Positions 41,237-50,893 of a DNA stretch of 64,000 bases are shown one piece after another; positions within the stretch are counted from its first letter, which is position 1, and the number at the start of each line of letters is the position of its first letter. The DNA is from Ruminococcus_C sp963590855 (lineage in GTDB: Bacteria > Bacillota > Clostridia > Oscillospirales > Ruminococcaceae): assembly GCA_963590855.1 (NCBI GenBank), contig CAVAQT010000001.1, positions 1-64,000 on the forward strand, read 5' to 3'. Under the pieces are notes generated by a model that worked only from the letters and a program-made list of their open reading frames with translations, ran no database searches and was not told the origin of the DNA. The position numbers and the translations under genes are program-made.

Positions 41237-42907
41237 TTAGAACAATCCGGTAATGTTGCCGTCGTTGTCGCAGTCGATCTTCAATGCAGACGGTGCTTTC
41301 GGCAGACCCGGCATAGTCATAATGTTGCCGGTGAGGACAACCACGAAGCCTGCGCCGTTAGACAGGGTCACGTCACGGACAGTGATGGTAAAGTGTTCCG
41401 GCTTGCCCAGTTTCGCAGCATCGTCCGACAGAGAATACTGTGTCTTTGCCACGCATACCGGCAGATTACCGCAGCCCAGAGCGTTGATCTGCGCCAGAGC
41501 CTTCTTTGCCGGCGCTGTAAAGGTCACGCCGTCTGCACGGTAGATCTCCTTTGCGATCTTCTCTACCTTTTCCTCTACAGAGAGATCGGTGTCGTACAGC
41601 ACATGGAAGTTGGACGGCTTATTTTCAATGGTCTTGCAGACCTTTTCTGCCAGTTCTCTGCCGCCTGCGCCACCCTTGGCGAATACTTCGGTCAGAGCGA
41701 ACTCAGCGCCCAGATCCTCGCAGAACTTCTGGATGAAGTTCAGTTCCGCATCCGTGTCGCACTGGAAGCGGTTAATGGCAACGACTACCGGCACACCGTA
41801 CTTCTTCATGTTTTCGATATGCACCTGGAGATTTACGATACCCTTTTTCAGTGCATCCAGGTTTTCTGTGGTCAGTTCTGTTTTCGGCACACCGCCGTTG
41901 TATTTCAGTGCGCGGACTGTTGCGACCAGAACCACACAGCTGGGGTTCAGACCGCCGTAACGGCACTTGATGTCAAAGAACTTCTCTGCGCCCAGGTCAG
42001 AGCCGAAGCCTGCCTCAGTTACGCAGTAGTCACCCAGCTTCAGCGCCAGCTTTGTGGCACGGAGAGAGTTGCAGCCGTGCGCAATGTTGGCGAACGGACC
42101 GCCGTGGATCAGTGCCGGCGTGTGCTCCAGGGTCTGTACCAGGTTCGGCTTGAGTGCATCCTTCAGCAGTGCGGTCATAGCGCCGTTTGCACCCAGATCC
42201 TTGGCATAAACCGGATTGCCGTCCAGATCATAAGCCACCAGGATCTTGCCCAGACGCTCCTTCAAGTCTGCCAGATCAGATGCCAGGCACAGGATCGCCA
42301 TTACCTCAGAAGCCACGGTGATCTGGAATCCATCGCTCCGGGGAATGCCGTCCACTTTGCCGCCCAAACCAATGACGATATTCCGCAGTGCACGATCGTT
42401 CATATCCAGCACGCGCTTGAGCATCACGCGGCGCTGGTCGATGCGCAGCACATTGCCCTGCTGCATGTGGTTGTCCAGCATTGCGCAAAGCAGATTGTTT
42501 GCCGCCGTGATGGCGTGCATATCGCCGGTGAAATGCAGGTTGATGTCCTCCATGGGAACGACCTGTGCATAGCCGCCGCCGGCTGCGCCGCCCTTGATGC
42601 CGAATACCGGGCCGAGAGACGGCTCACGCAGTGCCAGAACTGCTTTTTTGCCGATCTGATGCAGCGCATCTGCCAGGCCAACGCTGACGGTGGTCTTGCC
42701 CTCACCTGCCGGAGTCGGGTTGATGGCAGTCACCAGGATCAGCTTACCATCCGGCTTGCTGTCCAGCTTCTTAAACAACTGCTCCGAAAGCTTTGCCTTA
42801 TAGTGGCCATAATACTCGATATCTTCCTCTTCGATAGACAGCTCTGCTGCCACCTTGCCGATGGGGTACATCTCTGCGCGCTGCGCAATTTCAATATCCG
42901 ATAACAT
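41237..42907 (-). CDS. fhs: Formate-tetrahydrofolate ligase
   Basis: A 556-residue enzyme that forms 10-formyl-THF from formate, ATP and tetrahydrofolate. TPAGEGKTTVSVGLADAL is the nucleotide-binding loop (about residues 64-81), and GIKGGAAGGGYAQV and RSDGFQITVASE are family signatures. ATG 42907 follows AAAAGGAG eight bases upstream. Its own promoter lies at 42987-43015. In a formate-producing fermenter it feeds one-carbon units into purine and serine/glycine metabolism; no other acetogenic (Wood-Ljungdahl) gene is in view. Confidence 0.98.
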   Translation of the reverse strand: MLSDIEIAQRAEMYPIGKVAAELSIEEEDIEYYGHYKAKLSEQLFKKLDSKPDGKLILVTAINPTPAGEGKTTVSVGLADALHQIGKKAVLALREPSLGPVFGIKGGAAGGGYAQVVPMEDINLHFTGDMHAITAANNLLCAMLDNHMQQGNVLRIDQRRVMLKRVLDMNDRALRNIVIGLGGKVDGIPRSDGFQITVASEVMAILCLASDLADLKERLGKILVAYDLDGNPVYAKDLGANGAMTALLKDALKPNLVQTLEHTPALIHGGPFANIAHGCNSLRATKLALKLGDYCVTEAGFGSDLGAEKFFDIKCRYGGLNPSCVVLVATVRALKYNGGVPKTELTTENLDALKKGIVNLQVHIENMKKYGVPVVVAINRFQCDTDAELNFIQKFCEDLGAEFALTEVFAKGGAGGRELAEKVCKTIENKPSNFHVLYDTDLSVEEKVEKIAKEIYRADGVTFTAPAKKALAQINALGCGNLPVCVAKTQYSLSDDAAKLGKPEHFTITVRDVTLSNGAGFVVVLTGNIMTMPGLPKAPSALKIDCDNDGNITGLF

Positions 42908-42986
42908 AATTTTTCTCCTTTTCCGCAGATCCGGCGGCATGTTCCTGTCGGTCTGCGCATTTTTTCTCGTTCAGAAACATACTTTT

Positions 42987-43015
42987 ATTATAGCATTTTT
43001 TCACAGGCAATGCAA
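42987..43015 (-). promoter_or_regulatory. Promoter of fhs
   Basis: The minus strand has -35 TTGCAT (43010-43015), a 17-base spacer and -10 TATAAT (42987-42992) with extended TGC. Confidence 0.75.
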
Positions 43016-43109
43016 GGCGAATTTTTCTTTTCGGTGATTCGCTGTATTTCCACAGATTTTTCCGTGGGATTTTTCACGGAACTGCACGCATTCCGGAGGT
43101 TGAATATCC

Positions 43110-44399
43110 ATGACACACAAATTTGCCCCGATCTCACTGCTTTTTCTGCTGCCGCTCCTGACAGGCTGTATGAACCGTACAGAGACAAGCGTGCCGGAAA
43201 ATGCCGCTTTCTGCGATGATATCACCAAGCATGTCCAACAGGTGGAACAGCTGCACGTTGCCAGCGGCACTACGAGCTGCACACCAGATGATGTCCAGGC
43301 AACCGTCTGCAATTATGACACTGTATATGGCATGTGGTTTCCCTATCTGGACTATGCAGAGACGCTCGCCGGAAAAACTGCTGACCAGTTTCGGGAGAGC
43401 ATGCGGCAGCGGTTTCAGCAGGCAGCAGATATGGGCATCAACACCGTCTATCTCCATGTACGGGCATTTGGTGACGCCTATTACAACTCCGCCCTTTTTC
43501 CCCAGGCGAAAGAAGTGGGCGATTATGACCCGTTTCCCATTTTGCTGGAAGAGGCGCATCAGCTGCACCTGTCCGTCCATGCCTGGATAAATCCGCTGCG
43601 ACTGCAAAACGATTCCGGTATGACGGCAATGCCTGACAGCTATCCGGTAAAGCAGTGGTACAATGATGCCGAAAAAAAAGGCGCTTACCTCACAAAAGTA
43701 AACGATCACTGGTGGCTGAACCCCGCATATCCAGAGGTGCGCCAGCTCATTGCCGACGGCGTATCTGAAATTGTAACGCAATACGATGTAGACGGCATCC
43801 ATCTGGACGATTACTTTTATCCCACCACCGAAGCCACCTTTGATGCTGCGGCATTTGCAGACGCAAAGGCAGACGATCTGGGACAATTCCGGTTAGCGCA
43901 GGTCAACACCATGATGCAGCAGATCTACAGCACGGTCAAGGCAGCATCGTCTGACATGCAGCTGAGTGTCAGTCCGCAGGGAACCATGGACGGCAATTAC
44001 ACGAAGCAATACGCCGATGTGCGCCGCTGGGGTGCGGAATCCGGCTACTGTGATGTGCTGATACCGCAGCTGTACTTCGGGTTTGAAAATGAAACTGCGC
44101 CCTTTGCAGAAACCCTGCACACCTGGACAGAAACAGTCTCCAGCGATGCGGTTTCTCTGGTGATCGGCATCGGCACGCACAAATGCGGCAAAGAGGACAC
44201 CTGGGCAGGCAGCGGCAGCATGGAGTGGTGCAATACGCCGACACTTCCCATCCAACAGGCAGCGCTTGCCCTGGAAACCGACGGAACAGACGGCGTTGCT
44301 GTCTACGACTACGACACGACCTTTCAGCCAGACACTGCCGCAGATGCGTTGACACAGATTCGGGAAGCGTTGGGAGAACTGTTCCGGGAGGGAAAATGA
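43110..44399 (+). CDS. GHL10-type (YngK-like) glycosidase lipoprotein
   Basis: A 429-residue secreted lipoprotein. The lipobox is LLTGC (Cys 20). A TIM-barrel domain begins MWFPYLDYAETLAGKT and contains NTVYLHVRAFGDAYYNSALFP, HAWINPLRL and DVDGIHLDDYFYP, the signature of GHL10/DUF187 proteins, distant relatives of GH families with peptidoglycan- or glycan-related roles. DDYFYP holds the presumed catalytic acids. It starts at ATG 43110 after CCGGAGG and stands alone on the plus strand. Substrate is not established. Confidence 0.88.
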   Translation: MTHKFAPISLLFLLPLLTGCMNRTETSVPENAAFCDDITKHVQQVEQLHVASGTTSCTPDDVQATVCNYDTVYGMWFPYLDYAETLAGKTADQFRESMRQRFQQAADMGINTVYLHVRAFGDAYYNSALFPQAKEVGDYDPFPILLEEAHQLHLSVHAWINPLRLQNDSGMTAMPDSYPVKQWYNDAEKKGAYLTKVNDHWWLNPAYPEVRQLIADGVSEIVTQYDVDGIHLDDYFYPTTEATFDAAAFADAKADDLGQFRLAQVNTMMQQIYSTVKAASSDMQLSVSPQGTMDGNYTKQYADVRRWGAESGYCDVLIPQLYFGFENETAPFAETLHTWTETVSSDAVSLVIGIGTHKCGKEDTWAGSGSMEWCNTPTLPIQQAALALETDGTDGVAVYDYDTTFQPDTAADALTQIREALGELFREGK

Positions 44400-44571
44400 A
44401 AAGGCGCTCTGCTTCAATGAGGGAGATTTGAAACAGAACGCTGTAAAAAGGAGGAAGAGGTCTTTTCAGACCTTGAGAATGATACTGCCTGCTCAGGGGA
44501 AGGCAGGAAGTACCTTTTGTATTACACTTCTGTATTAGAGGATATACAGAAATGGGAGATAGCATTGGATT

Positions 44572-45213
44572 TTAATCCACAGTTGCAATAACGCTTTCCA
44601 CAGTTTCTTCCGCCGCACCGGATTCCAATGTCACAGAATATGCATAAACGCCATCTGTCCAGTCAGCAGCATAAACCAATGTACCGTTACCGCGAATGTG
44701 TACGCTTTTGCCATCGATTTCTTGTGTGGAATCGTTTTCATAGAGGTTATAGTCACCGCTGATCTCATCAGTGCCGAGTCCTTTTCGGATTCGTGCCAGC
44801 TCATTGCCGCTGTTATCTTGATATATGATCTCGATCATATCATTCTGTATCGCCTGTATAACTTTACCAGAACTATTGACGCAGGAATCCGGTGCTGTAA
44901 TGGAGAACCCGGCGATCTGTGCCGCCTCGGAAAGGTCTGTGCATTCCTGGAATGGGTTTGCGATCTGAACATCGTCATCTGTCACTGCGGTAGTCACCTT
45001 TGGACGGCCTACCAAACTGTCCGAAGTGCGCTGGAACTGCGTATATACCACCAATCCAGTACACAGTGCCATTGCAGCACACAGCCCCAAAGCACAATAC
45101 CGGATTTTTTTTGAAAATCCGCCTCGCTTGGTGTCCTGCTGTTCCTGTGCCGCCTCTAAAATAAACTTATCCTGAATGTCTCCCATGAGATGCAAGAGCC
45201 GATATTCTTTCAT
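44572..45213 (-). CDS. Membrane anti-sigma-type protein (DUF4367-like)
   Basis: A 213-residue protein with a cytoplasmic N-terminus of about 35 residues, a single transmembrane helix (about 38-58, ALGLCAAMALCTGLVVYT) and an extracytoplasmic DUF4367-like domain that ends in a YSVTLESGAAEETVESVI segment. The ATG overlaps the end of the ECF sigma gene by four bases (ATGA). Position and topology suggest a regulator that holds the sigma factor until a surface signal arrives. No zinc-binding HxxxCxxC motif is present in the N-terminus, so it is not a classical ZAS anti-sigma factor. Confidence 0.75.
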   Translation of the reverse strand: MKEYRLLHLMGDIQDKFILEAAQEQQDTKRGGFSKKIRYCALGLCAAMALCTGLVVYTQFQRTSDSLVGRPKVTTAVTDDDVQIANPFQECTDLSEAAQIAGFSITAPDSCVNSSGKVIQAIQNDMIEIIYQDNSGNELARIRKGLGTDEISGDYNLYENDSTQEIDGKSVHIRGNGTLVYAADWTDGVYAYSVTLESGAAEETVESVIATVD

Positions 45214-45773
45214 AATTCAACACCTTCTTTTTCCAAATACGACCGAAGTTCTTTTCGTGTCCGGGACAGCATCATCTTCACTTTGCTTTCTCCGAAATGA
45301 TACATTTTTGCGATATCCGATACCGAATCACAATACCAATACCGCCGCAGAAATACCATACGTTTTTCCTTAGGAAGCATCTCCAAGAACTGATTTAACA
45401 GCGCACATATTTCGGCATCTTCCACTTTTTTAGGAATATCCTCGCATGATGGAATGCATTCTGCCAACTCATCTAACAACATTGGAATCTGATTTCCGCC
45501 TCGTTTTTGAGCGCTTTTTTTCTCCCAGCGATGCAGTGCCAGATTTCGGGTAATTTTTCCAAGAAATGCTTTGAAGCATTTTGGCATCGTTGGCGGGATC
45601 ACGTTCCACACTTTCCAATAGGTATCATTTACGCATTCCTCCGAATCTTCCATGTCCCTTAAAATTTGATATGCGATCGTATGACAATAGCCGCCGTATT
45701 TGTCATTCGTCAGCGTAATTGCGCGTTCAGAGCGCGTCACATACAAACGAATCAACGCTTCATCCTGCATCAT
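45210..45773 (-). CDS. ECF-type RNA polymerase sigma factor
   Basis: A 187-residue sigma-70 family protein with region 2 (YCHTIAYQILRDMEDSEECVNDTYWKVW) and region 4 (LPKEKRMVFLRRYWYCDSVSDIAKMYHFGESKVKMMLSR). Start is ATG 45773 or 45770, as AAAGGAA lies six to nine bases upstream; a GTG at 45779 abuts the site. A downstream membrane protein is coupled to it. The target regulon cannot be seen; no repeated -35 AAC-type ECF motif was found upstream of its own gene. Confidence 0.9.
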   Translation of the reverse strand: MMQDEALIRLYVTRSERAITLTNDKYGGYCHTIAYQILRDMEDSEECVNDTYWKVWNVIPPTMPKCFKAFLGKITRNLALHRWEKKSAQKRGGNQIPMLLDELAECIPSCEDIPKKVEDAEICALLNQFLEMLPKEKRMVFLRRYWYCDSVSDIAKMYHFGESKVKMMLSRTRKELRSYLEKEGVEL

Positions 45774-45836
45774 TTTCACTTCCTTTCACCCTTATAGACC
45801 GAAGATCTTCGGAAAAGGTCACAATTTCTCCGAAAG

Positions 45837-45878
45837 AAAAAAGGCTTTTCCCAATTCCTCGGAAAAAGCCCTTTTTTA
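45837..45878 (-). terminator. Terminator after metK
   Basis: On the minus strand AAAAGGGCTTTTTCC and GGGAAAAGCCTTTTTT form an imperfect stem of about 12 bp with a T-run, 18-60 bases after the metK stop. Confidence 0.85.
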
Positions 45879-45895
45879 CAAATTCAACTTATCGC

Positions 45896-47077
45896 TTACT
45901 GAAACTTTGCGACCGCAGCTTTCAGCTCATCGACCTTGTCCTTGCGCTCCCAGGCCACGCCCAGATCTTCACGACCCATGTGGCCATAAGCAGCCAGCTT
46001 CCGATACTGCGGCTTGCGCAGATCGAGCATGCGGATGATGCCGTCCGGTGTCAGCTGGAACACTTCCTGTACTGCCTGAGACAGTGCCTCTTCCGAGACG
46101 GTGCTTGTCCCGAAGGTATCTATGCGAACGGAAACCGGATGCGCAACGCCGATGGCATACGCCAGCTGCACTTCGCAGCGCTTTGCCAGACCAGCCGCAA
46201 CGATATTTTTCGCAATATAACGGGAAGCGTATGCGCCGGAACGGTCAACCTTCGTCGGATCCTTACCGCTGAACGCGCCGCCGCCGTGACGGGCTGTACC
46301 GCCGTAAGTGTCTACGATGATCTTTCGTCCTGTCAGACCGCTGTCGCCCTGCGGGCCGCCTACAACAAACCGTCCGGTGGGGTTGATGAAATACTTGGTG
46401 TTTTCATCCAGCAGTTCTGCCGGGATCACTGCCGGAATGACATAATGCATCATATCCCGGCGGATGGTTTCCAGTGTTACGTCCGCGGCGTGCTGGGTGG
46501 AAATTACCACAGTATCCACACGAACCGGCTTATCTCCGTCGTATTCCACAGTGACCTGTGCCTTGCCATCCGGACGGAGATAGGTCAGAGTCTTATCCTT
46601 TCGCAGTTCTGCCAGCTTTTTGCACAGCTTGTGGGACAGGGAGATTGCCAGGGGCATCAGCTCCGGTGTCTCATCGCAGGCATAGCCGAACATCATACCC
46701 TGGTCGCCGGCGCCGGTCTCTGCGGTTTCGCCGCCGCGCGTTTCAATGGCATCGTTAACGCCCATTGCAATATCCGGCGACTGCTTATTGATTGCCTGGA
46801 GCACAGCGCAGGTATAGCCGTCAAAGCCATACTTGGCGCGATCATAGCCGATGTCCACGATCACGTCCCGGGCGATCTGCTGAATGTCCACCTTTGCGGT
46901 TGTGGTGATCTCACCCATGCACAGCACCATGCCGGTCTCTACGATGGTCTCGCAGGCAACGCGCGCCTTGCTGTCCTGTTCCAGGATCGCGTCCAGAACC
47001 GCATCGGAGATCTGGTCGCAGATCTTGTCGGGATGTCCCTCGGTTACGGATTCAGATGTGAATAAAGTTCTTGCCAT
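45896..47077 (-). CDS. metK: S-adenosylmethionine synthetase
   Basis: A 393-residue enzyme that makes SAM from methionine and ATP. FTSESVTEGHPDKICDQISD, GAGDQGMMFGYACDET and GGGAFSGKDPTKVDRS are the family signatures. ATG 47077 follows AAAGGAACC. It is controlled by a SAM-I riboswitch with its own terminator just upstream, a feedback loop on its product. Confidence 0.98.
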   Translation of the reverse strand: MARTLFTSESVTEGHPDKICDQISDAVLDAILEQDSKARVACETIVETGMVLCMGEITTTAKVDIQQIARDVIVDIGYDRAKYGFDGYTCAVLQAINKQSPDIAMGVNDAIETRGGETAETGAGDQGMMFGYACDETPELMPLAISLSHKLCKKLAELRKDKTLTYLRPDGKAQVTVEYDGDKPVRVDTVVISTQHAADVTLETIRRDMMHYVIPAVIPAELLDENTKYFINPTGRFVVGGPQGDSGLTGRKIIVDTYGGTARHGGGAFSGKDPTKVDRSGAYASRYIAKNIVAAGLAKRCEVQLAYAIGVAHPVSVRIDTFGTSTVSEEALSQAVQEVFQLTPDGIIRMLDLRKPQYRKLAAYGHMGREDLGVAWERKDKVDELKAAVAKFQ

Positions 47078-47114
47078 TCTACTGGTTCCTTTCTGTGTCG
47101 TTGGGAAAAGTATC

Positions 47115-47140
47115 AAAAAAAGACACCCTTGCAGGGTGTC
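47115..47140 (-). terminator. Riboswitch-controlled terminator upstream of metK
   Basis: GACACCCTGCAAGGGTGTC followed on the minus strand by seven Ts. It is the expression platform of the SAM-I aptamer. Confidence 0.9.
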
Positions 47141-47161
47141 CAAAACTTTTTGTACAAACCC

Positions 47162-47262
47162 CTCATCTCTCGGTTATACCGCAGGAATTGGCACCGTATC
47201 GGCAAAAGCGCCGCTCGGTTGCCGGGCTTCACAGGACCTGTTCCTCCACCACTCTTGATAAG
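47162..47262 (-). promoter_or_regulatory. SAM-I (S-box) riboswitch
   Basis: The minus strand reads CTTATCAAGAGTGGTGGAGG then an ACAGGTCCTGTGAAGCCCGG-GCAACC core, the S-box signature. The closing helix pairs CTTATC (47257-47262) with GATGAG (47162-47167). It lies between the metK promoter and terminator. Confidence 0.96.
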
Positions 47263-47279
47263 GTATAAGGTATATTTTT

Positions 47280-47308
47280 ATTATACAGGATTTCTGCTGC
47301 TTTGTCAA
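47280..47308 (-). promoter_or_regulatory. Promoter of metK
   Basis: The minus strand has -35 TTGACA (47303-47308), a 17-base spacer and -10 TATAAT (47280-47285). Confidence 0.85.
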
Positions 47309-47340
47309 TAGGAAATTTCGACATTTTCCGCAGCAGACGC

Positions 47341-47378
47341 AAAAAGACCGTGATCCCGAAAGATCACGGCCTTTTTTT
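47341..47378 (-). terminator. Terminator after the first GH9 gene
   Basis: GGCCGTGATC and GATCACGGTC form a ten-base stem around TTTCGG, with T-runs on both sides, 35-70 bases after the stop. Confidence 0.92.
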
Positions 47379-47412
47379 ACGTTATCATGCTGTTATTACA
47401 GCAGATCCGTTC

Positions 47413-50400
47413 TTATGCGTTTTCCGGCAGAGATTCGATGGTGTGAACCAGGAACTTCAGCAGAGCGGTTGCATCGTCTGTACCGATTTCGCCGTTCTGA
47501 TCGTAGCAGTCACCATTCAGATTCTGCTGCTCAGTAAACTGAACTGCGCCAGCAACTGCCTTGTTCAGCAGAACTGCGTCAGTGATATCAACGCGAGCAT
47601 CCAGGTTGGTGTCGCCCAGGAGGATATCGCCCGGCTTTACATCACCGCTTGTTGTGGTGGTGGTAGAACCATTGCTGTCAGAAGTAGTGGTTTCGCCGGA
47701 AGCAGTTGTTGTGGTAGTTGTGTTGCTGTCAGTTGTAGTAGTTGTAGCAGACGGCTTAGTTGTAGTAGAGCCATCACGCTGAATGTTCGGTGCTTCGTCA
47801 TCCAGGAAGGAAGCAACCCAGCACAGCGGAGAGTTCCAGTTGATGGTGCACTCGTTTACAGACCAAGCTTCTACGTTATCCAGGTAGCACTTCATCGGAG
47901 CGATAGAACCTACCTTGTAACCCTGACCCTGAACCATCGGGTCTTCCATGTTGGAGTTCGGGCCGCCGGACAGAACGCCGTACGGAGCATACGGGAAGTC
48001 GTCGCTGTTCAGCTGACCAGACCACCATCTGTGGTGCGGGTACTTTGTGGAGTGTTCGCCGTAACCAGTTACATAGCCCTGTTCCAGCGGGTTGCGACCC
48101 ATCAGGTAGTCCATAGCAGTGGTAACGCCGTCGATGTACTTCACTTCCTTACCCTCGGAAGCATCATATGCCAGAGCCAGAGCCATGGAGTTGTTGATTA
48201 CCATGGAGTTGGAACCCCACTCGTAACCGCCTTCCAGGTTCAGAGTTTCCATATCGCCGGAGCCAGTTTCTGCGTTGTACTTCCATACCTGAGTGTCATA
48301 GTCATGACCAACATACGGGATGCCGTATGCAGAATTGTTCTGTACTTCCAGAACAGCGTCAGCTGCCTTCAGTACCTGAGACTTCAGGGTGTCAACTTCA
48401 TCAGCAGTCAGCAGACCCTTTTCGAGCATTGTCTTGGAGTTTACATACAGGGAGATAGAACCAACAGAGTTCAGAGTACCCCATGTGAACAGAGAGAATG
48501 TACCGTTGTTCTCACCGCCGACCAGAGTGGTGGAGATTTCCAGTGCCTTTGCATTGTCCTTACCGTAAGCGCCAGTACCGTACTTCATCAGTTCGTCATA
48601 ATAAGTCTTGTCACCAGTGGTGATGTACAGCTCACAAGCTGCCCAGTAGAATTCGTCGCTGACCTCGGTGTCACCGTAAGGACCACCGCCCTTGTTCTGA
48701 TCCAGCGGAGCATACATGATGTCAGCAGACAGACCGCTTTCACCCTTGGTGTCGCCGCCCCAGCTGGTAAACGGCTTGTAGTTTGTCTTTGCTGCTTCAT
48801 AAGTCTTGATCGCAGCATCTTCCATGGTCTTTGCATAAGATGCATCATAGTCCTTGAACAGACGAGCCGCCTGTGCGAAAGTTGCGGAAGCGTTCAGAGT
48901 TGCGGCATAAGTAACCGGCTTTACGATTCGCATCGGAGCCTTGTTTTCCTTGCCGTTGTCGTTTTCGTCATACGGAGCAACAGCCAGACCGGTCCACTTA
49001 TAGTCGTGAGCCTTGTGGTAAACCATGCCGTCATCACGCATCATCTTCAGGAAGAAGTCCAGCTCTACCTTGCACTCATCCAGGATATCCGGGATGCCGT
49101 TGCCGGTTTCCGGAATATTCATGATGTCAGAGCCGTCTGCCCACTTGTCAGCCTTGCCGACCATCAGGGATCTCTCATACATGTTCATCAGAGTCCACAG
49201 GGAAATACCGCCGTTTACAACGTATTTACCATAGTCACCTGCATCGAACCAACCGCCGGTAACATCAATGGACTTGCTGTAGTTCGGCTTGGAGGTATAG
49301 ATGTAAACCCACTCATCTGCGATATAAGCAGTATCCGGGTTGTGCTGTGTATCCTTACGTGCCAGGGTCTTGCCGCTTCCCTCAACGGTCTGCGGAGACG
49401 GAATGTACTTATCTTCTGTATCGCTTGCGCGGTTCTGATAGAAGTAGTTCAGGGCATATGTCAGCATGCTCTTATCATTATAAGTTGCATACAGATCGTT
49501 GTCGATGTCGAAAGCAACCGAAGTCTTGCCTGCAACATTCAGTGTGTATCCCTTACCTTCTTCTGTGAAGTCAGTGAAATCGATCTGCTGAGTGTAATCC
49601 CATGCACCAGTCTTATCATAAGCGGTGTTGCCATCGGTTGTGCCAGTGTAAACTGTCTTACCGCTTGCATCCTTGATCTCATAATCATACTTGGTGGTGT
49701 CTCCCTCAGAAAGAACCAGTGTTGCCTGCTTCTTACCATTGGTGTAATAACCAACCTGGTTCACTTCAACGCCAGTCGGTACATAATCTTCTGTCTTCTG
49801 ATAGTCTGTTGCGTCATCGGTCATATCGATGAGTGCCAGGTTATCAAACAGAATGGTGGTATCCTTCGGGAAGCAGTCAATATTTGCATAGTTACCCTGA
49901 CCGCCCATGTGGAAGGTCCACTCTGCAGTACCCTTTACGGTTTCTGTTGCCTGGAATTCATAAGCAACTGTCGTCCACTTGTTTGCCGGGTATTCCTTCT
50001 GATACCAAGCATCCCAGCCCTGACCGTAATCAACTCTGTTACCAGTCTTCGAAGCGCTCTTCAGCTTACTTTCCAGCTGTTCCTGTGTCAGACCTGCCTC
50101 ATAAGTCATGGACAGTTCTTCACCGTTGCTGTGCCACAATTCCTGGTCATCATTTGCCATGTTACCCAGTTTTGCGTACATGTGACCGCTGTTAGACGGG
50201 TTCACACTATAAGTGATACGATAGGTGTGACCACTCTCAATGGTCAGATTTCTGTGACGGAACTGGCAGTCCCAACGGCTCTCACCGCCGTTTGCAGTAC
50301 CGCCGATGTTAACCAGCTTGATTGCATAGATACCGCCAGTGATGTCGAACTTCATGACAGCAGTTGCGTTTTCGCAAATGTGCCACGGCAAGCCCTTTCC

Positions 50401-50544
50401 GTTTTCGAAGGTACCTTCGCCCAATTCCTCACCAGCGAATGCCGTCATAGACATTGCGGTCAAGCCTGTAGCAGTGGCAGAAACAGCCATTACTGCTGCA
50501 GAAGCGAAGGCGAGTGCCTTCTTGCCGAGTTTTTTCTTCAGCAT
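47413..50544 (-). CDS. Cellulosomal GH9 endoglucanase (CBM4/9-like, Ig-like, GH9, dockerin)
   Basis: A 1043-residue secreted cellulase. Modules in order: Sec signal peptide (about 1-37, cut after TAFA), a CBM4/9-like beta-sandwich (about 40-245), an Ig-like CelD_N domain (about 255-345, PTGVEVNQVGYYTNGKKQATL), the GH9 catalytic barrel (about 350-935) and a Thr/Ser linker with a dockerin (about 985-1043). Catalytic signatures are GGWFDAGDYGKYVV (base Asp), PHHRWWSG and VEAWSVNECTINW (acid Glu). Dockerin repeats begin GDTNLDARVDITDAVLLN and GDCYDQNGEIGTDDATALL. It is a theme-D-like GH9 processive or endo cellulase. The start at 50544 has AAGGAGG; its promoter is at 50709. Confidence 0.95.
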   Translation of the reverse strand: MLKKKLGKKALAFASAAVMAVSATATGLTAMSMTAFAGEELGEGTFENGKGLPWHICENATAVMKFDITGGIYAIKLVNIGGTANGGESRWDCQFRHRNLTIESGHTYRITYSVNPSNSGHMYAKLGNMANDDQELWHSNGEELSMTYEAGLTQEQLESKLKSASKTGNRVDYGQGWDAWYQKEYPANKWTTVAYEFQATETVKGTAEWTFHMGGQGNYANIDCFPKDTTILFDNLALIDMTDDATDYQKTEDYVPTGVEVNQVGYYTNGKKQATLVLSEGDTTKYDYEIKDASGKTVYTGTTDGNTAYDKTGAWDYTQQIDFTDFTEEGKGYTLNVAGKTSVAFDIDNDLYATYNDKSMLTYALNYFYQNRASDTEDKYIPSPQTVEGSGKTLARKDTQHNPDTAYIADEWVYIYTSKPNYSKSIDVTGGWFDAGDYGKYVVNGGISLWTLMNMYERSLMVGKADKWADGSDIMNIPETGNGIPDILDECKVELDFFLKMMRDDGMVYHKAHDYKWTGLAVAPYDENDNGKENKAPMRIVKPVTYAATLNASATFAQAARLFKDYDASYAKTMEDAAIKTYEAAKTNYKPFTSWGGDTKGESGLSADIMYAPLDQNKGGGPYGDTEVSDEFYWAACELYITTGDKTYYDELMKYGTGAYGKDNAKALEISTTLVGGENNGTFSLFTWGTLNSVGSISLYVNSKTMLEKGLLTADEVDTLKSQVLKAADAVLEVQNNSAYGIPYVGHDYDTQVWKYNAETGSGDMETLNLEGGYEWGSNSMVINNSMALALAYDASEGKEVKYIDGVTTAMDYLMGRNPLEQGYVTGYGEHSTKYPHHRWWSGQLNSDDFPYAPYGVLSGGPNSNMEDPMVQGQGYKVGSIAPMKCYLDNVEAWSVNECTINWNSPLCWVASFLDDEAPNIQRDGSTTTKPSATTTTTDSNTTTTTTASGETTTSDSNGSTTTTTSGDVKPGDILLGDTNLDARVDITDAVLLNKAVAGAVQFTEQQNLNGDCYDQNGEIGTDDATALLKFLVHTIESLPENA

Positions 50545-50708
50545 AGATATCCTCCTTGAAAATTAGAGATTTTTTGGTTTGGGGCATGGGTACGCATGTC
50601 CCTCCTGCAACGATTCCTTTTGCCGAACACGCCGGCAGACATGCCGATGCGGGGGATAAATTCAGACGCACTTATCCCGTCCCAGAGCATATCTTTCTCG
50701 TTTCATTT

Positions 50709-50737
50709 ATTATAACACATGAAAATTTCATTGTAAA
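50709..50737 (-). promoter_or_regulatory. Promoter of the first GH9 gene
   Basis: The minus strand has -35 TTTACA (50732-50737), a 17-base spacer and -10 TATAAT (50709-50714) with extended TGT. Confidence 0.85.
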
Positions 50738-50854
50738 GCGGATTTTCAAATTTCAGTAAAACACGCTAAACAGTTTCCATGCTTTTTGTGCAACTTGCTA
50801 TATGTTGTTGCAGTTTCTTCGGATAACCCGGCGAACATTTGTGATATCTCTGCG

Positions 50855-50893
50855 AAAAAAGGATACAGACAGTATCCCGTCCGTATCCTTTTT
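50855..50893 (-). terminator. Terminator after the second GH9 gene
   Basis: AAAAAGGATAC and GTATCCTTTTTT form the stem, with a T-run on the minus strand, about 35 bases after the stop. Confidence 0.9.
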
